DNA of 64,000 nt from Gemmataceae bacterium (GCA_009691845.1 SIAJ01000008.1:1-64000); one strand, 5' to 3'. Positions 35,359 to 44,654 are shown, counted from the stretch's first letter. Made by a program: numbers and translations. The notes: generated by a model from the letters alone, not told the origin.

Positions 35359-35667
35359 TCCCTTGGCGAGCCCCCGGCGTGAGCCGGCCTACACCGGAGG
35401 CTCGCTGCGACTCGTGAGCATGATGCTGGCATGACCAGCAGCGTCGTAGTCCACATTTCGCTACCCACTGCGGCCGACTTTGGCAGTTCGTCGAGACACT
35501 CGACCTGACCCTTTGCTGGTCGAAATTCGCTCCGTGCCCGGCTTGTCGCGCGCATCCCCGGAATAGGCGCTCGGACCGTGACATCACGAAACCAAACACC
35601 CGCTTGACGATCCGCCCTCACGTGCAATAATCGAAATCGATTGACTTACTCTCTCGATTGGCCTCTC
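35359..35667. other. intergenic region with a nested hairpin
   Basis: The 309 bases between the esterase and the WD40 gene. GCGAGCC (35366-35372) pairs with GGCTCGC (35399-35405), enclosing CCGGC/GCCGG (35374-35387), a probable terminator or repeat element behind the esterase. From 35406 on I see neither an ORF with support nor a further repeat; the WD40 promoter must be in this part. Confidence 0.5.
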
Positions 35668-36639
35668 GTGATTCGCATCGCCACCTATTTCGCTTTTTGC
35701 TGGGCTGCGCTGGGCGTCGCCCAGGAACCCCTCACACTCAAGGGGCACGCGGGCTGGGTGGGTGGCGTCGCATTCTTTCCGGATGCCAAATCCCTCGTGA
35801 CCGGTAGTGCCGACCGGACTGTGAAAGTCTGGGACCTGGAGACGAGCAAGGAAAGGAAGACACTGAAAGGCCACGACGACTATGTGTCGGCCGTGGCCGT
35901 CAGTTCAGATGGCAAGCTCATTGCCACGGCGAGCTACGATAAGACCGCTCGCATCTGGGGGCTGGATCAGGAGGGAGCGAAACACATCCTGACTGGGCAT
36001 CGCGGTGCCGTGCTGGCGGTTGCCTTCAGCCACGATGGCAAACTCCTCGCGACCGGCGGAATCGATGGCGAGATTCGGGTTTGGGATCCGACTTATGGCA
36101 AGGAATTGCTCGTATTCAAAGGGCATAAGTCGTGGGTGAATGGGCTCGCATTCGCTCCTGATGGTGAGACACTGGCCTCCGCGAGTTCGGATAACACGGT
36201 GCGAATCTGGGATGTGCCCGAACGCCGGCAGAAAGCGTCGATTAACTTGAATGCAGCCGAACTGCGCTGTCTGTCCTTTTCGCCCGATGGCAAGCTGCTC
36301 GCGATCGGTACTCGCTATGGTCTCGTGAAGGTCTGGGACATGGTTGAACAGCAGGAGCGAGTTACCCTGAAGGGTCACACAGGAGACGTGTGGTCGGTCG
36401 CGTTCAGCCCGGATGGCAAAACCCTCGCGAGTGGCGACGGCGACTGGAACCGCCCCGGCGACATCCGTTTGTGGGACACGGAGAGTTGGAAAGAGCGGGC
36501 CAACCTGCGTCATACGGGTGAGGTGCTATCCCTCGCATTCGCTCCCAAGAGCCCAATTCTCGCAGCCGGCAGCTGGGACAAGACCGTCAGGGTTTGGGAT
36601 TTCCGCGAGCAAACAACCAAGGTTGGCAGGAACCGTTGA
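35668..36639 (+). CDS. secreted seven-bladed WD40 protein
   Basis: I start at the GTG at 35668 because it opens a signal peptide (MIRIATYFAFCWAALGVAQ); a TTG at 35641 in frame would add nine residues. The mature part is seven WD40 units and nothing else: GHAGWVGGVAF...VKVWD, GHDDYVSAVAV...ARIWG, GHRGAVLAVAF...IRVWD, GHKSWVNGLAF...VRIWD, an atypical NAAELRCLSF...VKVWD, GHTGDVWSVAF...IRLWD and HTGEVLSLAF...VRVWD. Seven blades close one propeller, so the protein is complete. Such propellers are protein-binding platforms. Export makes it an envelope scaffold, with unknown partner. Confidence 0.88.
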   Translation: MIRIATYFAFCWAALGVAQEPLTLKGHAGWVGGVAFFPDAKSLVTGSADRTVKVWDLETSKERKTLKGHDDYVSAVAVSSDGKLIATASYDKTARIWGLDQEGAKHILTGHRGAVLAVAFSHDGKLLATGGIDGEIRVWDPTYGKELLVFKGHKSWVNGLAFAPDGETLASASSDNTVRIWDVPERRQKASINLNAAELRCLSFSPDGKLLAIGTRYGLVKVWDMVEQQERVTLKGHTGDVWSVAFSPDGKTLASGDGDWNRPGDIRLWDTESWKERANLRHTGEVLSLAFAPKSPILAAGSWDKTVRVWDFREQTTKVGRNR

Positions 36640-36752
36640 AGTCTGTTCTCAGTATTTCCATCGCACACATCCTCTCACGTAACAGCTTCGCCAACTCTCC
36701 TTTGGGTCATAAGACGATGCTATGGAACTCTATCCAAGCATAAGGAATAGTA

Positions 36753-37901
36753 ATGAGTCAACCCGCTGAGCGCTACATTGCCCACGCGACATTGGTCGCC
36801 AATGACGTCCTGGCGAAGCACGCGGCCGACGTGGATCGACAGGCACGCTGGCCTTCGGAAAGCTTGGCTGCAGTGGCGCAGGCTGGACTACTCGGACTCA
36901 CCGTCCCGGCCACACTCGGCGGAGCGGCCCAAGGGCCGCGAACTTTCGCAACCGTACTCAGCACACTGGCCGAGCAATGTGCTTCCTCCGGCATGATCTA
37001 TTTCATGCACATTTGCGGCACGCAAGTCATTGCGGGGGCATCGAACTTCGGACAGCGCGATGACGTGTTGAAAGCCATCGCCGCGGGCAAGCATCTGTCT
37101 ACACTGGCGTTCAGCGAGAAGGGGTCACGCAGCCATTTTTGGGCCCCAGTCAGCCAAGCGAAGGCAGCCGGCGATGGCTGCAAGCTCTCGGCCGACAAAT
37201 CCTGGGTGACAAGCGCCGGACATGCGGACAGCTATGTCGTTTCGACTCTCGCTGCTGGGGCCACCGGGCCGACCGCGAGCACTCTTTACTTCGTGCCAAA
37301 AGGGGCACCCGGCTTTACCGTGGCTGGCCAGTGGACAGGGCTTGGGCTGCGCGGGAATGCCAGCACGCCGATGAAGTTGGATAATGTCTCCGTTTCCTCG
37401 ACCGACCGCATCAGCGGCGAAGGTGAAGGATTCGGCGTGATGCTCAACACGGTGCTACCCTGGTTCCAATTGGGCAGCGCGGCCGTGGCCATCGGGATTG
37501 CACGGTCGGCCGTGAACGGGACACGCAAGCATCTCTCGGAAGCTAAGTTGGAGCACCTCGGCCAGTCGCTTTCAAGCCTACCGAACCTGCGGGCCGAATT
37601 GGCCAAGATGCAGATTATCACCGATACGCAAAGTGCCTTCTTGAATCACGTGGCCGGGAAGATGGAGAATCCGCAACCGGACACGATGCTGGCGGTTCTG
37701 GAAAGCAAGGCGGCAGCAACGGAGGCCGCACTCGAAGTGACTGACCGGGCCATGCGTGTCTGCGGCGGGACTGCTTTTAGCGGACGACTACCGGTCGAAC
37801 GAAACTTCCGCGATGCCCGCGCTGGATCGGTCATGGCACCGACGTCGGATGTCCTCTACGATTTCATCGGCAAGGCACTGCTTGGGATACCGCTGTTTTA
37901 G
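36753..37901 (+). CDS. acyl-CoA-dehydrogenase-fold flavoprotein
   Basis: 382 residues; AAGGAA lies six bases before the ATG. The full ACAD fold is visible: helical N-terminus (AAVAQAGLLGLTVPATLGG), flavin-contacting SEKGSRSHFWAP and SADKSWVTSAGHADSYV, GLGLRGNASTPMKLDNV, and a C-terminal VCGGTAFSGRLPVERNFRDARAG with PTSDVLYDFIGKALLG. The usual CoA-ester context (thiolase, hydratase, ligase) is absent. This branch overlaps with the DszC/SfnB-like flavin monooxygenases that use the same fold to oxygenate N- or S-compounds. It is the first of three same-strand genes with a PhnD-like protein and a TusA-like/diiron fusion, and probably supplies a flavin redox step to their shared pathway. Substrate unknown. 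Confidence 0.88.
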   Translation: MSQPAERYIAHATLVANDVLAKHAADVDRQARWPSESLAAVAQAGLLGLTVPATLGGAAQGPRTFATVLSTLAEQCASSGMIYFMHICGTQVIAGASNFGQRDDVLKAIAAGKHLSTLAFSEKGSRSHFWAPVSQAKAAGDGCKLSADKSWVTSAGHADSYVVSTLAAGATGPTASTLYFVPKGAPGFTVAGQWTGLGLRGNASTPMKLDNVSVSSTDRISGEGEGFGVMLNTVLPWFQLGSAAVAIGIARSAVNGTRKHLSEAKLEHLGQSLSSLPNLRAELAKMQIITDTQSAFLNHVAGKMENPQPDTMLAVLESKAAATEAALEVTDRAMRVCGGTAFSGRLPVERNFRDARAGSVMAPTSDVLYDFIGKALLGIPLF

Positions 37902-37926
37902 TTGCCCATCCATCGCCGAGTTGCTT

Positions 37927-37984
37927 TAGCTGAATTCGTAAGAATTCAGAAGGCGTAAAACCTGAATTCTCACGAATTCAGCTA
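37927..37984. repeat. paired GAATTC hairpins with TTCGTAAGAA centre
   Basis: 37927-37949 (beginning TAGCTGAATTCGTAAGAATT) and 37962-37984 are reverse complements at 22 of 23 positions, and each arm is itself a small hairpin (CTGAATTC/GAATTCAG). The loop between them is 12 bases. It fills the 122-base gap between the ACAD-fold gene and the PhnD-like gene. Same plan as the element at 26802-26877. Confidence 0.8.
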
Positions 37985-38023
37985 CGATCGAGCGCCGCCC
38001 AGTATCTTAGGTCAAGGTGAAGA

Positions 38024-38857
38024 ATGGATAAGCCAATCGTAATCGGTGCCGTGGCGTACGACCCTCGCGTGGTCCCCATCTGGGAAGGGATGCGCGACTA
38101 CTTCCGGGCCGCTGGGCCGCCGATCGACTACGTGTTGTTTTCCAACTACGACAGCCAAGTCCAGGCATTGCTCGACCGGCAGATCGACATGGCCTGGAAC
38201 ACGAACCTGGCCTGGGTCAAGGCTCAACGCCGCACGGGCGGAACGTGCCGAGCCCTGGCACTTCGCGATGTGGACGCGAATTTCACTTCGATTCTGGTTG
38301 CCCGAACCGATATCGGCGTCCGTTCCTTGGCCGACGTTCGCGGGAAGCGATTGGCTCTCGGTTCCGCGGACTCGGCCCAGGCTGCGATCCTGCCCATGCA
38401 CTTTCTGCGTGCATCGGGTGTAGACGCTGAGCGAGAGTGCAAGCTATTGCGATTCGATCTGGACGTCGGCAAACACGGCGACACGGGTACAAGCGAATTG
38501 GAAGTGCTGAAGGCACTGCGAGACAATGAAGCTGACGTCGGAGTGCTCGGCGATGCAACCTGGGCCAAGCAACTTGCCGAAGGAAAAGTCGATCCAAACA
38601 AGATCCGTGCTTTTTGGACCTCTCCGGGATATTGCCACTGCAACTTCACGGTACTGGCCAGCTTCCCGGAAGAAGTCGGCCGAGTGTGGACCGATTCGCT
38701 GGTCGCGATGCGTTACGACAATCCGAAGTGGCGGGATCTGATGGATCTTGAAGGACTGAAGAGTTGGCTGCCGGCCGACGCCACGATCATGAAGGGATAC
38801 GATGTACTCTTCGCGGCCGCTGAACAACAGGGATTGTTCGAGCGGTGGGGGAAGTGA
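38024..38857 (+). CDS. PhnD/SsuA-like periplasmic-binding-protein fold without signal peptide
   Basis: 277 residues; AAGGTGAAG precedes the ATG. The fold is type-2 periplasmic binding protein of the phosphonate/sulfonate group: IVIGAVAYDPRVVPIWEGM, NYDSQVQALLDRQIDMAWNTNLAW, SILVARTDIGVRSLADVRGKRLALGS, VLKALRDNEADVGVLGDATW and FTVLASFPEEVGRVWTDSL. The N-terminus is polar and lacks any signal or lipobox, so the protein should be cytosolic. No ABC permease or ATPase is nearby. Cytosolic members of this fold can be enzymes or substrate-holding proteins (for example MqnA/MqnD and Thi5), which is the likelier reading here. Second gene of the ACAD/PhnD/diiron set. Confidence 0.87.
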   Translation: MDKPIVIGAVAYDPRVVPIWEGMRDYFRAAGPPIDYVLFSNYDSQVQALLDRQIDMAWNTNLAWVKAQRRTGGTCRALALRDVDANFTSILVARTDIGVRSLADVRGKRLALGSADSAQAAILPMHFLRASGVDAERECKLLRFDLDVGKHGDTGTSELEVLKALRDNEADVGVLGDATWAKQLAEGKVDPNKIRAFWTSPGYCHCNFTVLASFPEEVGRVWTDSLVAMRYDNPKWRDLMDLEGLKSWLPADATIMKGYDVLFAAAEQQGLFERWGK

Positions 38858-38867
38858 GTGCACGGTT

Positions 38868-38963
38868 CCCCTTCCCTCTTAGGGAAGGGGGTTAGGTTGA
38901 GCGCGGTGGGACCCGCAAGTTTTAACCTAACCCCCCGGCCCCCTTCCCTTAGAGGGAAGGGGG
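38868..38963. repeat. compound repeat element made of two CTT-type hairpins
   Basis: Hairpin one: CCCCTTCCCT (38868-38877), loop CTT, AGGGAAGGGG (38881-38890). Hairpin two: CCCCCTTCCCT (38939-38949), loop TAG, AGGGAAGGGGG (38953-38963). Between them GGGGTTAGGTT and AACCTAACCCC form an outer inverted repeat, so the whole 96-bp unit can fold as one long hairpin. It looks like a small non-autonomous repeat element. The last arm lies 13 bases before the ATG at 38977 and supplies the only Shine-Dalgarno-like sequence (GGGGGAG). Confidence 0.8.
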
Positions 38964-38976
38964 AGAAAGACATCTC

Positions 38977-40317
38977 ATGAATTCCGACATCCCCGAACCA
39001 TCCGTGCGCATCGATGGTGGTGCCCTGGGGGTTGGCGATGGGTTATTGATGTTGCTCCGTGAAGCTGCTGACCCGCTTCCAGCCGGTGCCGTCGTCGCGG
39101 TTCGCACTTCCGATACTTCGGCAATTCATGACCTTCCGGCGTGGTGCCGGATCATGGCACACACCTACCTGGGGTCGGTTGCCGGGCTCGAGAGTTCCAC
39201 GTTCTACTTCCGTAAAGGCGAGGCCGACGCCATCGCCGGGCCGAAGCCAGACTGGGGCGTTCGGCTGCCACTGCGAGCCGATGGCGAGTTGCACACGCGG
39301 GACTGGCTGGTGGGTCGCGTGGCCAACGTGCCGGAGCATACGACGGGCTCGACCGGATTCTCTCCTCGCGGGGCGGTCGTCGAGTCGGGTTCGCCGACGT
39401 TTGACTTCGAGATCAACGACAAGTCGCGTGTGTGGGCTTCCGAGGTTGCCGACCTTTACGAGCAAGCCACGGCCGGCCAGTGGGACGCATCCCGCGATAT
39501 CCCGTGGGCAGATCTTCGGCCATTGCCCGACCCAATCGAGCGGGCCGTGTGTCAGCTCATGACCTTCCTGGCCGAGAACGAGTACTCGGCACTTTACGTC
39601 CCAGCCAAGTTCGTGCCGCGAATCAATCCGCAATTTGCCGAAGTCGTATTCTTTCTTTGCACGCAGATGTTCGACGAAGCTCGCCATATCGAGGCCTTTA
39701 CCAAGCGTGCCCTGGCGAACGGCGGCGGTTTGCAATACTCGGCCGCTTCAACTCAACTCAGCCTGAAAACCCTGTTCGATCAGCACGATTTCACGGTTGC
39801 CTCGTTTCTCCTGTCCGTGCTGGGTGAGGGGACCTTCCTCGATCTGTTGAAATTCATCGAGGAACATGCCCCCGATCCAGTGACGGCCGAAGTCTGTCGC
39901 CGCGCCCGTGCAGACGAGACTCGGCACGTGCGCTTCGGCATGGCTCACGTTCGCTACTACCTTGGATTGGACCCGACGCACTATGACGAGTTGCACGCCG
40001 CAGTCCGCCAGCGGGCAGCGGGCAGCGGTCATGCACTCGGTCACGGAAGTGAGCCCGCGTATCCAGGAAGCCCTCGCGATCCTCGCGGCCGGCGGCCTCG
40101 ATCCGGCCCGGCTCGCCGATGGTACTCGGAAAGTTCGCGAACTCATTGCCGAGATGCACGAACATCGGCTACGTCGCCTGGAGGTATCCGGCTTCACGCC
40201 GGTGCAGGCGGAGGAGATTTCACGGCTGCATACGCCGAACTTCATGTAGCCCGGGCGCGGATTGGGCAATCTTGTTTTCCCATAGAGAAGGCCAGAGATG
40301 ATTCGGCATGGACCTAA
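38977..40317 (+). CDS. TusA-like/diiron ferritin-like fusion protein, frameshifted near the C-terminus
   Basis: As read, 446 residues. Residues ~10-85 (GALGVGDGLLMLLREAADPL, VRTSDTSAIHDLPAWCRIMAH, STFYFRKG) follow the TusA/SirA sulfur-carrier fold, but Val-Gly replaces the catalytic Cys-Pro. Residues ~190-340 form a four-helix diiron domain: Glu in FLAENEYSAL, then DEARH (~231), Glu in LGEGTF (~283) and DETRH (~313), as in ribonucleotide-reductase-R2/AurF-like oxygenases. At 40011-40024 a 7-base tandem duplication (GCGGGCA twice) shifts the frame. Without one copy the protein continues MHSVTEVSPRIQEALAIL to a natural stop at 40249, so the last ~97 residues as read are out of frame. All metal ligands precede the shift. 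Third gene of the set; it may oxygenate a substrate handled by its partners. Confidence 0.8.
   Translation: MNSDIPEPSVRIDGGALGVGDGLLMLLREAADPLPAGAVVAVRTSDTSAIHDLPAWCRIMAHTYLGSVAGLESSTFYFRKGEADAIAGPKPDWGVRLPLRADGELHTRDWLVGRVANVPEHTTGSTGFSPRGAVVESGSPTFDFEINDKSRVWASEVADLYEQATAGQWDASRDIPWADLRPLPDPIERAVCQLMTFLAENEYSALYVPAKFVPRINPQFAEVVFFLCTQMFDEARHIEAFTKRALANGGGLQYSAASTQLSLKTLFDQHDFTVASFLLSVLGEGTFLDLLKFIEEHAPDPVTAEVCRRARADETRHVRFGMAHVRYYLGLDPTHYDELHAAVRQRAAGSGHALGHGSEPAYPGSPRDPRGRRPRSGPARRWYSESSRTHCRDARTSATSPGGIRLHAGAGGGDFTAAYAELHVARARIGQSCFPIEKARDDSAWT
40011..40024 (+). repeat. 7-bp tandem duplication causing a frameshift
   Basis: GCGGGCA is present twice in succession inside the diiron fusion gene. 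Removing one copy restores the frame RQRAAVMHSVTEV and an open frame to 40249. The unit length equals that of the heptamer elements elsewhere in the window. Confidence 0.85.
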
Positions 40318-40451
40318 AGCCTTGTGCCACAGGTCACAATTTCTTGCAGAAGAACTTCTAGTATCTCGGATGGTTTCGCGGTAAGATAACATTCCTCCCC
40401 GTAGAACCGCCCACCGCTCCTTCCATCGATCTTCCCGCCTTCGGAGGCCCC

Positions 40452-43091
40452 ATGCGTTCGTGGCCGATCTTTGCTCTTGTGTTCGCCTCGCCTCTAATGG
40501 CTGCCGACAAGCCCACTGTCGCGGAGATTGAGTTCTTTGAGAACAAGATCCGTCCCGTGCTGGTGGAACAGTGCCTTTCGTGCCACGGCGAGAAGAAACA
40601 ATCGGCCGGATTGCGCCTCGATCGGAAGTCGGCGGTACTAAAGGGGGGCGAGAACGGCCCCGCCCTCGTTCCCGGCAAGGCGAATGAGAGCCTGCTCGTG
40701 AAAGCCATTCGGCAAACTGGCGAACTCAAGATGCCGCAGAAGGGCAAACTTTCTCCTTCCGTCATCGCTGATTTTGAGAAGTGGATCAATTCGGGTGCGG
40801 CCGACCCACGCGATGATGTGGCAGCGACCACCGAGATCGACTGGAAGAAGGCCCGCGAATTCTGGTCGTTCAAGCCTGTCGCAAAGCCCGCAATTCCCGC
40901 AGGGAACGAGGCGAACCCGATCGACCGCTTCATCCGCGTGAAGCTGGAGGAGAAGGGTCTCAAGAGTCTTCCGCTGGTTGACAAACGCACCCTGATCCGC
41001 CGCTTGACCTTCGACCTGACCGGTTTGCCGCCAACGCCGAGCGAGATAAACGCCTATCTGAAAGACGAATCGGCAGATGCTGATACGAAGTTGATCGATC
41101 GCCTGTTGAGTTCGCAGGCCTACGGCGAGATGCAGGCTCGCCAATGGCTCGACGTGGCTCGCTACGCGGAAGATCAGGCCCACACGTTTTCCGTGAAGCC
41201 GTATGACGCAGCCTGGCGGTATCGCGACTGGGTGATCCAGGCGTTCAACGACGACTTGTCTTTCGAGAAGTTCGTGAAGTACCAGATCGCGGCCGACCTG
41301 ATTGTCGGCGATTCGCCCGAGGAAATTCAGCATCGGGCGGCGCTCGGCTTCTTCGGCCTCGGTGCCCAATACTACAAGAACACCGATGCTGCCAAGGCCG
41401 CAGCCGACGAACTCGACGACCGCGTCGACACGCTCACTCGTGGCTTTCTTGGCCTGACCGTTTCGTGTGCCCGCTGTCACGATCACAAGTTTGATCCGAT
41501 CCCGACGCAGGATTATTACTCGCTGGCCGGGATCTTCTGGAGTTCCAAGCTGGCGGACAATCCGCTGGCACCGAAAGCCGAAGTCGATCGAATCGCGGCC
41601 GAACTGAAGAAGGTGCAAGATGCCGACAAGCTCGTGAAGGAATTTCTTCAGGCCGAAAAGACTCGCTTGCTCGGCGAGCGGGCGGATAGCTTGCCCAACT
41701 ATGTGCTCGCTTCGTGGAAACTCGAAGCCCGGCGAATCGAGAAGGCCGACGCCTCGCCCAACGAGATCGCGAAGAGTGAAAAGCTCGACGGCCCCGCTCT
41801 CGATCGGCTCACACGCTATCTGGCGAAGAAGGGTGTCGCCACGTCGATGAACGATTGGGGCAAGCATTTGCCCAAGAAAGCCGGCCCCAGCGATCCGCCC
41901 GAGGAAATCAAGGCGATGGCCACCAAGTTCCGCGACGAAGTGAAGGCAGCCATCGCCAAGCCCGAGGGCAAAGCGGGCGAAATGGTTAAGGCCCTCTTTG
42001 GCGATGCCGGCGTCTTTCCCGTAAAAGACGCGGAAGTGGCCTCGAAGATGACCGGCGAACGCAAGGCAACCTACGAGCGCATGAAAGGCGAGCACGCGGA
42101 ACTCGCCAAGAAAGCACCGAAGCCAGTTGTCTCCTCACACGGCCTGGTTGATGCGACTCCAGTCGATCTCAATGTCTACGTGCGTGGTAATCCGGCCAAG
42201 CAAGGCGAACTCGCCCCGCGACGCTTCCTGAAGATCGTGGCCGGGGATGAGCCGAAGAAGTTTACTCAGGGAAGTGGCCGCAAGGAACTGGCCGAGGCGA
42301 TCGCCGACCTCAAGAATCCGCTCACGGCACGAGTGTTCGTGAACCGCATCTGGCAGCACCATTTTGGCCGTGGGATCGTGAACACACCCAGCAACTTCGG
42401 CAGTCTGGGGGAACGACCGACGCACCCGGAATTGCTCGACTATTTGGCTGCCAAGTTCATCGAGAGCGGCGGCAGCGTAAAGGCGCTGCACCGCGAAATC
42501 TTGAACTCCGATGTGTATCGCCGGGCATCGGTGAGTGATGCGAGTAACGAGCGTGTCGATGCAGACAACCGCTATCTCTGGCGGGCGACCCGGAGGCGGT
42601 TAGGCGTGGAAGCCTGGCGAGATTCTTTGCTTGCCGTCAGTGGCAAGCTCGATGCCTCGCTCGGCGGGCCAACGACCAATCTCGATTCCGCGGACAACGT
42701 CCGGCGAACGGTTTACGCCAAGATCAGCCGGCACGAATTGAGCGGCCTGCTGCGACTCTTTGATTTTCCCGATGCCAACATCACGAGCGAAAAACGCGTT
42801 GAGACGACGGTGCCGCAACAGCAATTATTCGTGCTCAATAGCCCGTTCATGGTGAACCAGGCGAAGGCCCTGGCCGCACGATTGGAGAAAGAGGCGATGG
42901 ACGAATCCGCCCGCGTTCGCCGGGGATATGAGCTCGCCTTCGGCAGGCCCGCAACCGACGAGGAAGTCTCGATCAGTGTTCGCTACCTGCAAGCCACGGA
43001 CGCGAAAGAAGCAGGTCCAAGCACGTTGACGCGCCGCGAGCGATTTGCGCAAGCGCTGTTAGCGAGCAACGAATTCATGTACGTGGATTGA
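40452..43091 (+). CDS. secreted di-haem PSCyt1/DUF1549/DUF1553 protein
   Basis: 879 residues; GGAGG lies four bases before the ATG. Signal peptide [20 protein letters not shown]. PSCyt1 haem motif [20 protein letters not shown] near residue 40; DUF1549 with [21 protein letters not shown] and a second CxxCH ([13 protein letters not shown] near 338); an extended lysine-rich linker; DUF1553 with [20 protein letters not shown] and [21 protein letters not shown]. Unlike the two minus-strand paralogues its partner is not DUF1501 but a Gfo/Idh/MocA oxidoreductase 126 bases downstream. This links the di-haem protein with dehydrogenase chemistry in the periplasm. It carries no repeat insert in the loop before DNRYLW. 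Confidence 0.92.
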   Translation: MRSWPIFALVFASPLMAADKPTVAEIEFFENKIRPVLVEQCLSCHGEKKQSAGLRLDRKSAVLKGGENGPALVPGKANESLLVKAIRQTGELKMPQKGKLSPSVIADFEKWINSGAADPRDDVAATTEIDWKKAREFWSFKPVAKPAIPAGNEANPIDRFIRVKLEEKGLKSLPLVDKRTLIRRLTFDLTGLPPTPSEINAYLKDESADADTKLIDRLLSSQAYGEMQARQWLDVARYAEDQAHTFSVKPYDAAWRYRDWVIQAFNDDLSFEKFVKYQIAADLIVGDSPEEIQHRAALGFFGLGAQYYKNTDAAKAAADELDDRVDTLTRGFLGLTVSCARCHDHKFDPIPTQDYYSLAGIFWSSKLADNPLAPKAEVDRIAAELKKVQDADKLVKEFLQAEKTRLLGERADSLPNYVLASWKLEARRIEKADASPNEIAKSEKLDGPALDRLTRYLAKKGVATSMNDWGKHLPKKAGPSDPPEEIKAMATKFRDEVKAAIAKPEGKAGEMVKALFGDAGVFPVKDAEVASKMTGERKATYERMKGEHAELAKKAPKPVVSSHGLVDATPVDLNVYVRGNPAKQGELAPRRFLKIVAGDEPKKFTQGSGRKELAEAIADLKNPLTARVFVNRIWQHHFGRGIVNTPSNFGSLGERPTHPELLDYLAAKFIESGGSVKALHREILNSDVYRRASVSDASNERVDADNRYLWRATRRRLGVEAWRDSLLAVSGKLDASLGGPTTNLDSADNVRRTVYAKISRHELSGLLRLFDFPDANITSEKRVETTVPQQQLFVLNSPFMVNQAKALAARLEKEAMDESARVRRGYELAFGRPATDEEVSISVRYLQATDAKEAGPSTLTRRERFAQALLASNEFMYVD

Positions 43092-43101
43092 TACTCGATT
43101 T

Positions 43102-43136
43102 GTTTAGCGTTCGAGCCGCTGACTCGAACGCTAAAC
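43102..43136. repeat. perfect GTTTAGCG-family hairpin
   Basis: GTTTAGCGTTCGAG (43102-43115) and its exact reverse complement (43123-43136) enclose CCGCTGA. It starts eleven bases after the DUF1549 gene stop. Its right half is nearly identical to the hairpin at 18358-18387 behind another DUF1549 gene boundary. Confidence 0.8.
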
Positions 43137-43216
43137 GAAAAAGCGCATTACCGTCAGCCGTCCCAGCCAATAGATTAGTCGCGCTCGCCCTCCACCCCAA
43201 AACACAAAGCTCTCCC

Positions 43217-44650
43217 ATGTTTGACAAAGGCAATCTCTCTCGCCGTGGGTTCATGCAACGCAGTTTGGCCACCCTCGGGGCGGCCGGGCTTCCAGTATGG
43301 TACGCGGAACGACTTCTGGGCGACGAATCGGCGAAGCCAAGCGACAAAGTTCGCATTGGCATCGTCGGCACCGGCAGCCCCGGCAGCCGATCGCGTGGCA
43401 TCTACCAGACCTGTAAGAATCAAAAGATTCTCGATCGTTTCACAATTACTGCATTGTGCGATGTAGATGCGAGTCATCTGGAAAGATCGACCGAGGAATA
43501 CAAGAAGGAAGGCTTCACGACCAAGGGCTACGCGGATTACCGCGAACTGTGTGCCAGCAAGGACGTGGACGCGGTGTTGTGCGCCACGCCGGACCACTGG
43601 CACGCATTGGTCGCGATCGAGGCCCTGAAGGCCGGCAAGGATGTCTATTGCGAGAAACCGCTGACGCTCACGATCGAAGAATCGCTGGCTGTGCAGGCGG
43701 TGCAAAAGAAGACCGGACGTATTTTCCAGACTGGCAGCCAGCAGCGATCCGAGATGACGCAATTCCGCTTCGCCGTAGAACTCGTGCGCGCGGGGCGGAT
43801 TGGCAAGATCAAGATGATCGAGGCTCGGATCGGCGACAATCCACAAAGCGGTCCGCTTCCGGCCGTCGATCCGCCGAAGGGCCTGAACTGGGACATGTGG
43901 CTCGGGCCAACCGCGAAGGTGCCGTTCCGCTTGAAGGATGGGAAGACAAACTGCCACTACGAATTCCGCTGGTGGTACGATTACTCGGGCGGCAAGATGA
44001 CCGACTGGGGTGCCCATCACATCGACATTGGCCAGTGGGCCTTGAACATGGATGGCAGCGGCCCGGTCGCAGTCGAAGTCTTGAAGGCCGACAAGCCGCA
44101 TTCTGGCGGTGACGGCTACAACTGCTCGCAGAATTTCCAGGTGCAATACACCTACGGCAACGGGGCGAAAATGATCGCCATGTCGAAGGGTGGAAGCGAG
44201 AGCGTCCCGATGTTCGGCGCGGATGGCAAGCCACTCACGCGCAAGCAAAAGGGCAAGGCCGACAATGTGATCGAAAGAATTTCTCCCGATGAGAATGGCG
44301 TCCTCTTCATCGGCGAGACGGGAAGCATCTTCGTGAACCGTGGATTTGTGGTTGCTAGCAACGCCAAGATTCTGTCCGAACCGATGAAGGAGGATCTGAA
44401 TCTCTACCCAACCAGGCCGAAGAGCCACATGGGCGATTTCCTCGATTGCGTCCGCGATCGCAAGCATCAGCCGATCACGAATGCCCAGATCGGTGGCAGT
44501 TCCGTGATCATCTGTCATCTTGGCGTGATCGCCCTGCAAACGGGCAGGTCCCTGAAGTGGGACGCCAAGAAGTACCAGTTTGTCGGCGATGAAGCGGCGA
44601 ACAAGATGCTCGGCCGCGAGTATCGTTCGCCGTGGAAATTGGTTGTCTAA
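43217..44650 (+). CDS. Tat-exported Gfo/Idh/MocA family oxidoreductase
   Basis: 477 residues from the ATG at 43217 ([21 protein letters not shown], twin-arginine signal); upstream in-frame codons to 43088 would run through the hairpin and are rejected. Rossmann motif [15 protein letters not shown], then [46 protein letters not shown] with the conserved lysine, and [19 protein letters not shown] with the active-site His/Asp set. It is more distant from the gene at 7158 than expected for a recent duplicate. Likely a periplasmic NAD(P)-carrying sugar oxidoreductase, working with the di-haem protein encoded just upstream. Substrate unknown. Confidence 0.91.
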   Translation: MFDKGNLSRRGFMQRSLATLGAAGLPVWYAERLLGDESAKPSDKVRIGIVGTGSPGSRSRGIYQTCKNQKILDRFTITALCDVDASHLERSTEEYKKEGFTTKGYADYRELCASKDVDAVLCATPDHWHALVAIEALKAGKDVYCEKPLTLTIEESLAVQAVQKKTGRIFQTGSQQRSEMTQFRFAVELVRAGRIGKIKMIEARIGDNPQSGPLPAVDPPKGLNWDMWLGPTAKVPFRLKDGKTNCHYEFRWWYDYSGGKMTDWGAHHIDIGQWALNMDGSGPVAVEVLKADKPHSGGDGYNCSQNFQVQYTYGNGAKMIAMSKGGSESVPMFGADGKPLTRKQKGKADNVIERISPDENGVLFIGETGSIFVNRGFVVASNAKILSEPMKEDLNLYPTRPKSHMGDFLDCVRDRKHQPITNAQIGGSSVIICHLGVIALQTGRSLKWDAKKYQFVGDEAANKMLGREYRSPWKLVV

Positions 44651-44654
44651 AGTC

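Noticed and set aside
38024-38857. Phosphonate ABC transporter binding protein
   Set aside because: The fold fits, but there is no signal peptide, permease or ATPase, so a transport role is not supported.
40638-42095. 485-codon minus-strand open frame
   Set aside because: Antisense to a DUF1549/DUF1553 gene whose haem motifs and signal peptide are clear on the plus strand.
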